Part shown: in pieces, positions 17,906 through 27,614 of the stretch
Numbering within the stretch: position 1 is the stretch's first letter
Layout: each line of letters starts with the position of its first letter
NCBI RefSeq assembly: GCF_001854605.1
Contig: NZ_MKJU01000025.1
Location: forward strand, 868,378-932,377
Length of the DNA: 64,000 nucleotides
Direction of reading: 5' to 3'
Origin: Pseudoalteromonas amylolytica
Lineage (GTDB): Bacteria; Pseudomonadota; Gammaproteobacteria; Enterobacterales; Alteromonadaceae
Notes under the pieces: generated by a model
Told to the model about the DNA's origin: nothing
Seen by the model: the letters and a program-made list of their open reading frames with translations, nothing else
Database searches by the model: none
Position numbers and translations under genes: made by a program

Positions 17906-18295
17906 CTATTTTTCTTTTCTTACGGAACGAAACGCTTGGGTCATCTCATGCCCTTTGATTGCGGGCACCGCTAAGGCTTTAAGGCCCAAACTGCCAACCA
18001 TAATTAACAGTGCAGTTGCCAAAGAGTCTAACACCCACGCCACAGGCTGTGACATCACACCTAAGTAATTTGGCATATGCTGCAGACTTTCAAGCGTGTA
18101 CGTAGATGTTAACGCGTGCAATAACAACGCTACCCAAAATCCAAAGCAGTATGGACAGCTCCATGAATCGTAAAGATACCTAAAAGGCCTAGGTAAATGC
18201 TCAACAATCCAATTGAACCAATTTCCCCAGTCAGGGAGTTTCTCCCAAATCAAGATATGCAATGACAAGCCTATCAGCGCTAAAGATATATTCAT
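17906..18295 (-). CDS. Small membrane protein, DUF1360-like
   Basis: This 129-aa protein has a hydrophobic N-terminus (about residues 2-18), a W-S-CPYCFGFWVALLLHAL segment (about 46-62) and a third membrane stretch (about 90-110), then a basic tail. The C-x-x-C-x-G-x-W pattern at a membrane boundary recalls DUF1360 proteins, whose function is unknown. It is the first gene of a two-gene unit with the acetyltransferase. I do not assign a function. Confidence 0.6.
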   Translation of the reverse strand: MNISLALIGLSLHILIWEKLPDWGNWFNWIVEHLPRPFRYLYDSWSCPYCFGFWVALLLHALTSTYTLESLQHMPNYLGVMSQPVAWVLDSLATALLIMVGSLGLKALAVPAIKGHEMTQAFRSVRKEK

Positions 18296-18434
18296 GCTTA
18301 CTCCTAAATATTAGCTTCAAAAAGCCAAACATCGGCCTATTCTTCGATATGGATATTATCTTTTAGCTATAACTGCTTTAGTAGCGCACGTATTACTATA
18401 TAATCGGCTTATTGTTTGTTTTTAGGTAAGCGCT

Positions 18435-19247
18435 ATGCATTCAGATCACATCATTAGTGTGGGGCATGAGTTTTTTGAAACACTCGGTAACGAATCACAT
18501 GGTTCACAAACACAGTATATTCTTAGCTTTATTACTTCAGGCAATTTAACAATGCATTATAAGGAGCCTGTAAAGTTGAGCTCTAACATGTTTACCTTGG
18601 TTCCCGCAGGGATGCCTCATGGATTAATTAGCGGTGAAAAAGTGGCAGTATGGTGGATGAGTTTTTGTCCGACTTGTATGGGCATGACAGAAAATGACCC
18701 ATTGATGCAACCATTTGCACAGATAAGGGCAGGCGCACTTCCAGCTTTCAAACTAAGCAAAGACCGTGCTAAATGGGTTATATCGCTGTTTCATGAGTTG
18801 CAACTTGTAGCGAATAATCTTGGCAACAACCAAATCACTCACGTTTCTAGCCTGTTGAACCTAATTCTGATTGAAGTAAACAACGCCAGCAAAGTGTTCG
18901 CGTCAAATCATACTCGCTCAGATAAGGTCACTGCTGCACTTGAATACATACATCAGCATTATGCTAAAAGCATTTCACTCAAGGATGTTGCAAAAGCGGT
19001 ACATAGTAGCCCGTCTTACCTTGCAACCAAGGTTAAAGCACAAACGGGTTACTCGGTTGGTGAGTGGATTATTAAAAACCGCTTAGCTCAAGCGTGTGCA
19101 AGGCTTTTACACACAGATAAACCTGTAAACACGGTTGTTTATGAGTTGGGGTGGAATGACACGACCCATTTCATCCGCCAATTTAAAAAAGCATACGGCG
19201 TTACACCTGCATCATGGAGGAAAAGTCAGCAGAATATAATCCGGTAA
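18435..19247 (+). CDS. AraC-family transcriptional regulator
   Basis: The 270-aa protein has an N-terminal cupin-like sensor (about residues 20-80: SGNLTMHYKEPVKL ... LVPAGMPHGLI) and a C-terminal double helix-turn-helix (about 170-265: SISLKDVAKAVHSSPSYLA, then TVVYELGWNDTTHFIRQFKK and YGVTPASWRK), the AraC/XylS form. Two cysteines in FCPTCMG in the sensor half could hint at redox or metal sensing, which is speculation. It is divergent from the small membrane protein/acetyltransferase pair, a plausible target, and converges with the hydroxylase-like gene. Confidence 0.9.
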   Translation: MHSDHIISVGHEFFETLGNESHGSQTQYILSFITSGNLTMHYKEPVKLSSNMFTLVPAGMPHGLISGEKVAVWWMSFCPTCMGMTENDPLMQPFAQIRAGALPAFKLSKDRAKWVISLFHELQLVANNLGNNQITHVSSLLNLILIEVNNASKVFASNHTRSDKVTAALEYIHQHYAKSISLKDVAKAVHSSPSYLATKVKAQTGYSVGEWIIKNRLAQACARLLHTDKPVNTVVYELGWNDTTHFIRQFKKAYGVTPASWRKSQQNIIR

Positions 19248-19263
19248 ATTTGGTGTTACAACG

Positions 19264-20253
19264 TCACTTAAATCTTCGTCTCGCTAACAATTGGTATGCT
19301 TTCCCTGAGCGAAAAAAACGATGTATGATAGCTAACGCATTTTTCACAGGTCGACCGTATACAGTTTTTAAAGAGTAAAAATCTTTCGTTTCTTTACCTA
19401 TGCCAAAGGTAAACTTATCTTGATCTGTTCCTTTGTAATATGTGCCAAACATTACATCCCAGATAGAAAACCAAAAGCCAAAGTTTTTATCAAAGTGAAT
19501 TGGATTATTACTATGATGTATTTGATGATTGAGAGGGCTAATAATGATCTTAGATAGATTCCCTGGCCATTGAATACGTATATGTGAGTGGGTTAATAAT
19601 CCACCAAATAGGTTTATAAAAAAGGAAAAGACATTAAGCCCAAATAAGGAAAGCTCTGAGACTGGAAACGTCACAAAGTACTTAAGTAGCCCAAATACAA
19701 CACCTATCAGCACAGCGTTGATAACCAAACCCACCCAATTTGAAACAGGATGAGTTCTAAATGAACTAAACGGCGTCAATACACGGGCTGAATGGTGAAC
19801 CTTGTGAAACTCCCACAAAAAAGGCACCTTGTGATATAAAAAGTGCACAAAGTAACTAATAAAGTCTACGATAAGTATCACAACAAGAGAGAACAATAAC
19901 GTAGCCCAAAGCGCTGCATCCGTTTGTTCTTCGAGTGTCTTACCACCAAAGGTACTCGCTAAGGACTCAGTTACCAACGTGGCGATTTCTATCGATGAAA
20001 AAATAGACGTTGGAATGATTGCCGCATATATGCAACTGTTTATAAGTCCTATTTTATAATCAACCAATGCCGATTTATGAAGCCAAACTTTCCTATTAAA
20101 TATGCACCTAATTGAATCAATTAACGACTTATCTTTGTATACATACACAAAACAAAGTGCCATTGAAAACGCACCCAGCAAAAAAGGCCACTGCATAGTG
20201 GCCTCGCTCAGTTCAATTAATAGGTTATTAATAAAACGAACAACAAAATCCAT
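19264..20253 (-). CDS. Sterol desaturase / fatty acid hydroxylase family protein
   Basis: The 329-aa membrane protein has the histidine clusters of the di-iron fatty acid hydroxylase superfamily: HFLYH (about 138-142), HKVHH (about 151-155), a middle TH-SH, and HQIHH further on, followed by NFGFWFSIWDVMFGTYY. Such enzymes hydroxylate or desaturate lipids in the inner membrane. Several transmembrane segments are evident. It lies 14 bases after a small exported-peptide gene on the same strand and probably shares its transcript. Substrate unknown. Confidence 0.88.
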   Translation of the reverse strand: MDFVVRFINNLLIELSEATMQWPFLLGAFSMALCFVYVYKDKSLIDSIRCIFNRKVWLHKSALVDYKIGLINSCIYAAIIPTSIFSSIEIATLVTESLASTFGGKTLEEQTDAALWATLLFSLVVILIVDFISYFVHFLYHKVPFLWEFHKVHHSARVLTPFSSFRTHPVSNWVGLVINAVLIGVVFGLLKYFVTFPVSELSLFGLNVFSFFINLFGGLLTHSHIRIQWPGNLSKIIISPLNHQIHHSNNPIHFDKNFGFWFSIWDVMFGTYYKGTDQDKFTFGIGKETKDFYSLKTVYGRPVKNALAIIHRFFRSGKAYQLLARRRFK

Positions 20254-20267
20254 GGATATTGCTGATA

Positions 20268-20483
20268 TTAAGAAAAGAAGAAGTTAAATATACTTTCGAT
20301 GGTCAAGTTATTTTCTTCTAGGCCGCCTTTTTGTGAGCGACCAGACAACAGCGCGTAAGGTTTAGCATCGCTCAGCTTAGTCATATTCACTGTTTCTGAT
20401 TGTTTAGAAACGCCGACAAGCGCCACTAAAGATAATGACAGTGCCATAAAGGCCGTTGCTATCGCTTTCTTTTTTAATTGCAT
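20268..20483 (-). CDS. Small exported peptide (71 aa), unknown
   Basis: The protein begins with a clear signal peptide (MQLKKKAIATAFMALSLSLV) and leaves a mature piece of roughly 45 residues ending in a very hydrophobic IFNFFFS. Translation is supported by GAAGGAATAAAA before the ATG. It lies directly upstream of the hydroxylase-like gene with a 14-base gap. I do not recognise a family. The short exported peptide followed by a membrane lipid-modifying enzyme is an unusual pair. It could also be a small periplasmic protein with no link to that enzyme. Confidence 0.6.
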   Translation of the reverse strand: MQLKKKAIATAFMALSLSLVALVGVSKQSETVNMTKLSDAKPYALLSGRSQKGGLEENNLTIESIFNFFFS

Positions 20484-20603
20484 TTTTATTCCTTCTTATT
20501 CTAGTGTCAGAGTTGTTAGTCGCCATTATAGTACATGTACCCAAAAATGGCAGTTTCTATTTTTGAATAGACTCATGGCTTAAAACCACGTTTTTTGTTC
20601 TCA

Positions 20604-22802
20604 CTACATGCCTTCAAAAGTTACTGTAAACTCGACTCCACCGAGCTCGCTTTGTTTAGCAGCAATACTTCCGCCATGTGCAAGTACTATTTGCTTACAA
20701 ATAGCCAAACCCAGTCCTGATCCTCCTAAATCCCGAGCCCTAGATGACTCAACGCGATATAGCCTATCAAACACTTTGTCGAGCTCTGGCTCTTCAAGTC
20801 CAGGCTCAGAGTCAGATACAACGAGTTGCACTGATTGATTGCCAGCATCGGTTACTGTTTGCAGTGAAACCTGTGTTTGTCCGTTTTCATAGGTATACGC
20901 CAAGCTGTTATTGAGTAGATTTATAACGATTTGCTTGAACCGCTCAGGATCTACGTTGCACATCACAGACGTTATTGGTTTATGTATCAACAGCGCTTGA
21001 TTTTTCTCTTTAAACTGCGCGTCAAAATCACCTATAACATCATCGAGCAACTCGCCCAGATCACATGTTTTCTTGGACAATTGCATAACGTTATTTTCGT
21101 ACTGAGCGGAGTGATAAATATCGCGAATCAGATTATCCAACTGCGAGATTTTACCATGTACCTTTGCGTAAGCCTTATTTATATCTGGTTCAATATTATG
21201 CTCTAACAGCTCAATAGAAAGCTTTAATGCTGTTAAAGGCGTTCGAAGTTCGTGGGCAACGTCAGAAAGAAGTTGGTTTTTTTCTTCTAGGCTGTTTGTC
21301 AGCATTTGCGCTTTTAAATTAGCCATACGCTGTTTGGCCATCTGTCTAAAATAGATCATCAGCAAGATGCCAACGACCAACAACATCACCAGCATCACCA
21401 CGCCTCTTTGCAATTTTAAATTATCTAGCTGGGCTTGTTGCAGTGCTTTTTCTTTTTGTAGCAAGCTCAGTGCTTGCTCTTGTCGAATAACTTCAACATT
21501 TTGTTTTAGCTTTTCGGTCTGCTGTTTTTCCAAATAATCATATAACTTTTGTTGAGTTACGAGAAAATCTTTAGTTGCTTGATGAGCTGCACTGATATCT
21601 CCAGAATCTTCATATAATTGTGCTCTAATTTTGTGAAGTTGTTGCTCATACTGTAAACCTAAGTTTTTCATCGCCAATAAAGTTGAGATTTGTTTTTGTG
21701 CTTCGTCAACTTGTTGTTGTTTAACAGCAATATCCAGTAATGTCATACGAACGGTATGCTCGGTACGCTTCGCGCTCGTTTCTAATGCCAATTGTAAAGC
21801 CTCTTCAGACAAACGTTTGGCTTGCGCTAGATTTTGTTCTGCTACATAGATTTGTGCCATATTACTGAGCTGCCAACTGGTATCGCTTTTCGCCTCCATC
21901 TTACGTGTTAACTCTAGCCCTTTTTGAATGTGCTCTTTGGCAAGTTCGAGTTGATTTAGAGCCAGATAAACTTGCCCAAGTTTACCGTGACTATTGGCTA
22001 TGTGGTACGGATTACCCAAAGATTGGTCTACTTGTAATGCCTGTTTGAAATGCGATAGTGCGGCGGAATATTGCTTCATATCTCGGTAGATTTCACCGAT
22101 GTTGTATAGTGAGTCCGAAATACCTTGTTGATTTGAATTTTCCCTGCGAATGATAAGAGAAGATTCATGATGTTTGAGGGCCAGCTCAAGGTTACCCATA
22201 TAATCATACAATACCCCGATTTGGTTATGCATCGTCGCGCGTTTGGCCTTATCTTCCCAGCTATATTCCAACGCAAGTTTTGCATACACTAACGCCTGTC
22301 CATAATCAGCGTTTCTTCGATAGCTGCCACTTAACAAGGAATATAGATCAGCGCTCAGCATTGCGTGCTGGGATTTATTTTCACCGATTAGTCGTAAGCC
22401 TTCATCGGCCTTCGCCCTACTAAGTTTGATGTCACTTGTTCTATCTGCAACCATAGCAACCAGCAAAGCCGACTCTGCTCTTTGCACTGGGTACTCTTCA
22501 GCGCTATTGAGCGCATACAACATTTGCGCATTTTCTATGGCTTCATCGAATAGGCCCAAGTTGATTTGCGAATAAGTCAGGTAAAGATTAAACGTAAACC
22601 ACGCTGTTCTGTTGTTTTCAAGGCTATATTGGGGATCTTTGAGCAAAGCCTGTGCATGGGTCAAAGAAGTATTTGGGTCTTGATTGAGTTGCTTTTTCAA
22701 CTGTTGCTCTAGCGACTGCCAAGCCTCCTCAGCTGACAAGCTCATACTAAACAACAAAGAAACCAATACAATTTTTTTACATAAACAAATAAATTTACAC
22801 AA
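20604..22802 (-). CDS. TPR-containing sensor histidine kinase
   Basis: The 732-aa protein has a signal-like start, several tetratricopeptide repeats in the periplasmic part (about residues 60-400, for example the block ending DSLYNIGEIYRDMKQYSAAL), a coiled-coil, one membrane segment (about 480-502) and a cytoplasmic kinase: H-box DVAHELRTPLTALKLSIE with the phosphorylated histidine at 517, and a HATPase with GGSGLGLAICKQIV. No response regulator adjoins it. The only in-frame start near the signal peptide is a TTG at 22802; the nearest ATG is too far inside the signal peptide. Start is therefore uncertain. Confidence 0.9.
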   Translation of the reverse strand: MCKFICLCKKIVLVSLLFSMSLSAEEAWQSLEQQLKKQLNQDPNTSLTHAQALLKDPQYSLENNRTAWFTFNLYLTYSQINLGLFDEAIENAQMLYALNSAEEYPVQRAESALLVAMVADRTSDIKLSRAKADEGLRLIGENKSQHAMLSADLYSLLSGSYRRNADYGQALVYAKLALEYSWEDKAKRATMHNQIGVLYDYMGNLELALKHHESSLIIRRENSNQQGISDSLYNIGEIYRDMKQYSAALSHFKQALQVDQSLGNPYHIANSHGKLGQVYLALNQLELAKEHIQKGLELTRKMEAKSDTSWQLSNMAQIYVAEQNLAQAKRLSEEALQLALETSAKRTEHTVRMTLLDIAVKQQQVDEAQKQISTLLAMKNLGLQYEQQLHKIRAQLYEDSGDISAAHQATKDFLVTQQKLYDYLEKQQTEKLKQNVEVIRQEQALSLLQKEKALQQAQLDNLKLQRGVVMLVMLLVVGILLMIYFRQMAKQRMANLKAQMLTNSLEEKNQLLSDVAHELRTPLTALKLSIELLEHNIEPDINKAYAKVHGKISQLDNLIRDIYHSAQYENNVMQLSKKTCDLGELLDDVIGDFDAQFKEKNQALLIHKPITSVMCNVDPERFKQIVINLLNNSLAYTYENGQTQVSLQTVTDAGNQSVQLVVSDSEPGLEEPELDKVFDRLYRVESSRARDLGGSGLGLAICKQIVLAHGGSIAAKQSELGGVEFTVTFEGM

Positions 22803-22917
22803 AACAGAACCAAAAACACAATAAAGGCAAATATGATATTAGTTTAACCTAAATACACCAATAATGGAGCTATTCCAAAATTACAAATAATTACACAATG
22901 GAATTCAAGTAAACTTT

Positions 22918-23646
22918 TTAGGGTCCACTATTGTAGATTACAGGCATTTTACCCTGCCACTGACGCCACAGTTCATCTTCCGTGACCAATCTCTTCATGA
23001 AATTTGCAACATTAATGCGACTCGTTCTGAGCGCATCAAATACCACATTACTCGTCGGTGAGTGCTCTAAATAGTAGGTAGTCACCTCTTGCTCATCAAA
23101 AAGCGAATCAGGTCTAACACATACCCACTGTACATGTGGATGCTCTTTACCTACGTGAACTCTCAGATGAGCCGCGGCCAGCTCATTATCTACTTGAGGA
23201 GGTAACACTAGCCTTAACACAGCAACAACAACTCTTTGTGATAAAGGTACATATTCTTGAATATCGAGGTTGCTCACCCCTGTAGTACTCATAAGGATAA
23301 CCTTAGTTTTTGTTCGCCTGTTTAACGAGCAAATGGCAGCTGTTACTTTCTTGATTGCATCGGCTACCAACTTGCGTGGTGAGCCGTATATGCCCTGAAG
23401 ACTCAGATTGTGCCCAAGACAAGAAATAACCGTGTGGCATTGGCTAATGTAATCTGCAAGCTGTGCTACGCTAATTTGCGAAATCTCGGCTTTTACCTCT
23501 GAGTATTTTTCATGATGACCATATACACCTTGTAATGAGCTTTGTGGTCGAACAATCGCTATGACTTCGACATTATCGCTTAGCATCTGCGACACAGCGT
23601 GTTTGCCTGTTGCTCCGCTTGCGCCAATTATGAGCACCTTGCTCAT
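22918..23646 (-). CDS. NAD(P)-binding NmrA/SDR-like protein
   Basis: The 242-aa protein opens with a Rossmann nucleotide-binding loop, VLIIGASGATGKHAVSQML (GxxGxxG), followed by VISCLGH and a later VCVRPDSL, as in atypical short-chain dehydrogenases of the NmrA/NAD(P)H-binding family. Such proteins act as sensors or reductases. It follows the CadC-like regulator gene by 17 bases on the same strand, so the two form a unit. Its substrate and partner cannot be read from the sequence. Confidence 0.85.
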   Translation of the reverse strand: MSKVLIIGASGATGKHAVSQMLSDNVEVIAIVRPQSSLQGVYGHHEKYSEVKAEISQISVAQLADYISQCHTVISCLGHNLSLQGIYGSPRKLVADAIKKVTAAICSLNRRTKTKVILMSTTGVSNLDIQEYVPLSQRVVVAVLRLVLPPQVDNELAAAHLRVHVGKEHPHVQWVCVRPDSLFDEQEVTTYYLEHSPTSNVVFDALRTSRINVANFMKRLVTEDELWRQWQGKMPVIYNSGP

Positions 23647-23663
23647 GACTCTCTCCCGCTTTT

Positions 23664-25703
23664 TTACTTTGCTATGGTTCGATATACTTCACTTCGGTAA
23701 TGGGTTTTGCCAGCGAAAAGTACGACTCCGTCAGCAACATCAAAGCCCAAATAAGTATTAAGAGGCTGCTTTGACAGCAATTGTAGTGAGTCCGAAATCT
23801 TATAAGTTGTCAGCGTCTCACCATATTTACTCACCACGTACAGCACATCATTTTCTATCAATATTTGTGAAAAATCAGGAACCTCCCCTACGGCATTCAA
23901 GTCCGCTAACGCAGGTGATGAGAATAATGTATCGGGTGATGTTTTATATAGTTTGTTGTGCTTGTCTATGTAGTAGTGATTAGATGGATTCTTTTGATCT
24001 GCCAAAACTATTACAATCCCATCGCCCAACTCCGCTACTTTTTGCAGATCACTATTGTAAATATTGACTTGTTTAGCAGTTTTAGATTTTAGTGTAACGG
24101 AAAACAACGTATTGCTCAGCCAGTGCTGCTTATACACATAACCGTCAATAAAAATGTCTTTCGCTTCACTTTGCTCACTTGTTGGTACAATCCACAGTCG
24201 ATGTTTTTCTCTTAGCAACAAAAACGTATCATCACTAGACAAACTCATGGATTCTATTTGAACATTGTGTTCAAGCTCAGACACTAACTGCGATGTTTGC
24301 CCCGGAGCCTGAAAATATATTTGGCTAAGCCCTGCGCGATTAGACAAAAAGTAGTGGCCCTCTTTAGTATGGGCAAACTGTGGCGAGCGGTCTATCACAC
24401 TACTGTTATCAAGCGCATAATTAGGCGTGAGCCATTTCAAATCTATATTCTTGTCACTACTTGTAAACACATAGTCTTGCGCATTGGGGTGTCGTACGAT
24501 AGCACAGCATAATCTTTCATTAACGTTGCCAAGCAATGTGACTTCCCCGCCATCAAGTGCTTGGTATAATAGGCGGCTATTTGGAGCTGGGCTCACAAAA
24601 ACCAGCCCTTCACCACTGTGGTCCCATATCACTCGATCCAATACAGTATTGAATTCTTTGGCCTTACTAACCAGTTGACTGCTTGGGTCGTACACAAATG
24701 CGGCCGTTCGACCATCAAAAGAATGGGCATTTAGTAATATTTGCTCATTATGTGGATGCAAATCAATTGAGATAATGCGCCATTGCCTATCCAGTTCAAT
24801 ATTGACCCGTTCAAGCTTTCCCTGTGCATCAACCATATACAACTGGTTATTATGCTCGTGCATTTTGGGATGTGCTAAAATGTACAAACTATCAATATCT
24901 TTAGCCATAATACTTTGATGAACAGTCAAGTCACCACATAAGCCTAACGTCGTGACATCTCCCGTAAAGCGTTTAGCCTGAACATCAAGCTCAGCACTAT
25001 GCCAGCCGCACTGTTCCGATTCATAGCCATAATATATGAGTTTGCCATTTTCATAACCAACAAGCTGCTCTAAGAACTTTCCTTGTGTGTCTATTTCAAT
25101 TGGCAAAGTTCCCGTATTGGCAAGACCTTCACTTATCCATAGCTCTTTGCCACGTAGTGTCGAATTTATAAATAGTAAACTATCTGAACCGTCAACAAAT
25201 ATCGGTGTCAACTTTGAGCCGTGGAACCTTGAAAGTGTGGCGGTATCACCAAAGGTTTTATTGGACGTATTTGTATATATTGCAAACATTGCCAAAATGA
25301 ATACTAACAATGTACCGATAAACAGCCAGACTAACGACGTCGTGTTTCGCTTTCCAGAAGTAACGACACTCGCTGTACTGCTTGCATGCTCAACAACCTT
25401 AACGGGGGCTACAAATCGATACCCTGATTTGGTAACAGTTTGGATGTACTTGGGCTCTTTTGCGTCATCGCCCAAAGCTTTTCGCAAATTTGCTACTAGC
25501 TTGTTTATGGCGTTGTCGGTGACTATTACACCTTGCCAAATATGCTCTTGTAGCTCGTCACGGTTGACTACGCGTTGAGGATTTTCTATTAAAAAAACCA
25601 GTAAAGCTAGTTGCCTTGGATCAAGCACAACTTCTTGCTGGTTTTTCGTTAATTGGGATAAAGCTAAATTAAACTGAAACTCACCAAATTCTATGACTGA
25701 CAT
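23664..25703 (-). CDS. CadC/ToxR-like membrane transcriptional regulator
   Basis: The 679-aa protein has an OmpR-type winged helix at the N-terminus (about residues 5-100: VVNRDELQEHIWQGVIVTDN ... YIQTVTKSGYRFVAP), one membrane segment (about 123-143) and a periplasmic region of about 530 residues with repeated beta strands such as GKLIYYG and DTFLLLREKHRLW, consistent with a TolB/WD40-like beta-propeller. Such one-component regulators sense an external signal and bind DNA from the membrane. It starts 310 bases from a divergent solute-binding-protein gene and precedes an NmrA-like gene. Signal unknown. Confidence 0.9.
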   Translation of the reverse strand: MSVIEFGEFQFNLALSQLTKNQQEVVLDPRQLALLVFLIENPQRVVNRDELQEHIWQGVIVTDNAINKLVANLRKALGDDAKEPKYIQTVTKSGYRFVAPVKVVEHASSTASVVTSGKRNTTSLVWLFIGTLLVFILAMFAIYTNTSNKTFGDTATLSRFHGSKLTPIFVDGSDSLLFINSTLRGKELWISEGLANTGTLPIEIDTQGKFLEQLVGYENGKLIYYGYESEQCGWHSAELDVQAKRFTGDVTTLGLCGDLTVHQSIMAKDIDSLYILAHPKMHEHNNQLYMVDAQGKLERVNIELDRQWRIISIDLHPHNEQILLNAHSFDGRTAAFVYDPSSQLVSKAKEFNTVLDRVIWDHSGEGLVFVSPAPNSRLLYQALDGGEVTLLGNVNERLCCAIVRHPNAQDYVFTSSDKNIDLKWLTPNYALDNSSVIDRSPQFAHTKEGHYFLSNRAGLSQIYFQAPGQTSQLVSELEHNVQIESMSLSSDDTFLLLREKHRLWIVPTSEQSEAKDIFIDGYVYKQHWLSNTLFSVTLKSKTAKQVNIYNSDLQKVAELGDGIVIVLADQKNPSNHYYIDKHNKLYKTSPDTLFSSPALADLNAVGEVPDFSQILIENDVLYVVSKYGETLTTYKISDSLQLLSKQPLNTYLGFDVADGVVLFAGKTHYRSEVYRTIAK

Positions 25704-26013
25704 TTATCTTTCTTATACTTCTTATTTTGCGCGCTTTAGCATACTAGGTTTTTAAAAAATTAATGCAAACGTAAATATGTATTAAATTGTGAATTGCACC
25801 ATATTTATGCAGGATCTCACATAAAACATTGCCCAATTTGTACACAACAGGTCTATATCGGCAGTTATGCTCTTGTGTTTACATGAATTGTGCTGCTTAT
25901 TAAATGACAATGAATTGGCCAAGACAAAGCCCATGGATTCTTGATTTGCGCTCAGGCTCTAAGCTCAATTGCGCTATAATTCTTGGAGGTGCATTTTAAA
26001 CCTTCACAGCTTC

Positions 26014-26739
26014 ATGAAATACATTATTTTGTTTCTATTACATTTATCCTTTACTTGCTTTGCCCAGCAGTATCATTTTGCTGCTATAAATCACCTTATT
26101 GAACAAGAAGTTGGTAGAATTGTTTTAACTGAAGTTTACCAACAACTTGGCATTCAAATAACAATAACTCCTCTGCCAGGAAAGCGCGCCCACCATAAAG
26201 CTTCGATTGGCGCATATGATGGCGAGATCATGCGTATTTACAGCTATGGCGAAGAAACACCCAGCGTGACACGCGTACCCACACCCTACTACTATTTAGA
26301 AACCATGGTATTTACCCGAAAAGACAGTGGTATTGTCATAAATACAGCAAATGATCTCAGCCGGTATCAGGTAGTCAAAGTACGAGGCGTTAAACACACA
26401 CAAAATATTACTCGGGGTATGGAGAATGTTACCGACACTGATAACACCGCACAGATGCTAAGATTGGTCAACACAGGTCTTGCAGACGTGGCTTTGACCA
26501 ATAAAATGGATGGTTTAGTTACGCTAAGAAGTCTTGGCATGTCTGGTGTAGTAGCCCACCCAAAAAGTCTAAACCGACAGACCCTCTATCACTATATTCG
26601 CAACGAACATGTTGAACTCATAAACAAGGTAGACTGTAAGCTCAAGGAGCTGCAACAAAGTGGCGAACTGGACAAACTTATTGAACGAGCTGAACAACAG
26701 GTTTTCAAACTAAAAGCCAACCATACGCCCACTTTCTAA
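26014..26739 (+). CDS. Periplasmic solute-binding protein, family 3-like
   Basis: Starting at the ATG at 26014 gives a 241-aa protein with a signal peptide (MKYIILFLLHLSFTCFAQ). The start is inferred from the signal peptide; the GGAGGTG at 25984 lies too far upstream for it. The fold resembles the SBP_bac_3 (amino-acid-binding) proteins: VPTPYYYLETMVFTRKDSG and a second lobe with TAQMLRLVNTGLADVAL. No ABC permease or ATPase is nearby, as is common for the many orphan proteins of this type in Alteromonadales. Ligand unknown. Confidence 0.75.
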   Translation: MKYIILFLLHLSFTCFAQQYHFAAINHLIEQEVGRIVLTEVYQQLGIQITITPLPGKRAHHKASIGAYDGEIMRIYSYGEETPSVTRVPTPYYYLETMVFTRKDSGIVINTANDLSRYQVVKVRGVKHTQNITRGMENVTDTDNTAQMLRLVNTGLADVALTNKMDGLVTLRSLGMSGVVAHPKSLNRQTLYHYIRNEHVELINKVDCKLKELQQSGELDKLIERAEQQVFKLKANHTPTF

Positions 26740-27016
26740 GCCTGTTCATGGCTCGTTTATTGCCCATATCGCAAACTCTCATGTAACGTTGCTTTATATT
26801 GTTGCTATTTTCAGTCTAATTCTAAGCTAAATCTCGGCTTAATTCTGCCGATAAGATTATAAACGCATAAGACTTAATGAGTAATTTTTATATTTAGCTG
26901 TCTGTAATAGGCTGTAATCGCCAATTATTGTGAATGGTCGTACACTCATTTTAAGTGCTATAAGCGGTACAAAGTATGCATATTTTTACCTACAACACTT
27001 TTAGCGGAATAACACT

Positions 27017-27601
27017 ATGAAGCTTTCAAAGGAAGAAACAAAATTTATCTATCAAGTGTTACAAGAAGAAAGTAAGCCTCATTTTGATGTTTGCCTCGAA
27101 GAAAAGCATGCTTCACAGCTAAAACTATGGTTACATACACTTCGTCAAGCCACTGATATTCAAGTGGTTGCTAAGGTAAACTCAGAGGTTGTTTATTTTC
27201 CCGCCCATTTGCACACATCCGAGGCTGGACTGCCGACCTTTTCATGTGATCTACCAAATATTTTTGCCGCGCAGTCGAGTAATCGCCACTGGATAACTAA
27301 GAGACTCACCGGCATTGTACTTAAGAGCGACACAGTCAGTACGCCCTTTAATGTTTTATCATTGTCACTTTCAGGTCTTGTGATCCGTACACACCCCTTC
27401 ATGGCCATATCCCTATATGATGCCCTGACGCAAGGAAAAGTCACTCTTCACCTACCCAATAACCGAAGCGCTCAGTTTGAAGTAGACATCTCAAAAATAG
27501 TTAACGACACCACAGTGTCGTTAGAAATCATGGACATTCACGAAGGACTAGAGGAGTTAAAACAGGTTATCTTTGAGTTATATAGTAAAAATTTAGCTTA
27601 A
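27017..27601 (+). CDS. Hypothetical protein, weakly PilZ-like
   Basis: This 194-aa soluble protein has no signal peptide. Its middle contains FNVLSLSLSGLVIRTHPF, which resembles the PilZ D/N-x-S-x-x-G element for cyclic di-GMP but with a serine replacing the aspartate, and WITKRLTG may stand where the RxxxR arm would be. If it is a PilZ protein the binding residues are degenerate and it may not bind cyclic di-GMP. It converges with the LysE gene. The family guess is weak. Confidence 0.45.
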   Translation: MKLSKEETKFIYQVLQEESKPHFDVCLEEKHASQLKLWLHTLRQATDIQVVAKVNSEVVYFPAHLHTSEAGLPTFSCDLPNIFAAQSSNRHWITKRLTGIVLKSDTVSTPFNVLSLSLSGLVIRTHPFMAISLYDALTQGKVTLHLPNNRSAQFEVDISKIVNDTTVSLEIMDIHEGLEELKQVIFELYSKNLA

Positions 27602-27614
27602 CCAATTCTGTTGT

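Noticed and set aside
25087..25578. 163-aa plus-strand frame inside the CadC-like gene
   Set aside because: It is antisense to a clear regulator gene with good domain structure and has no support of its own.
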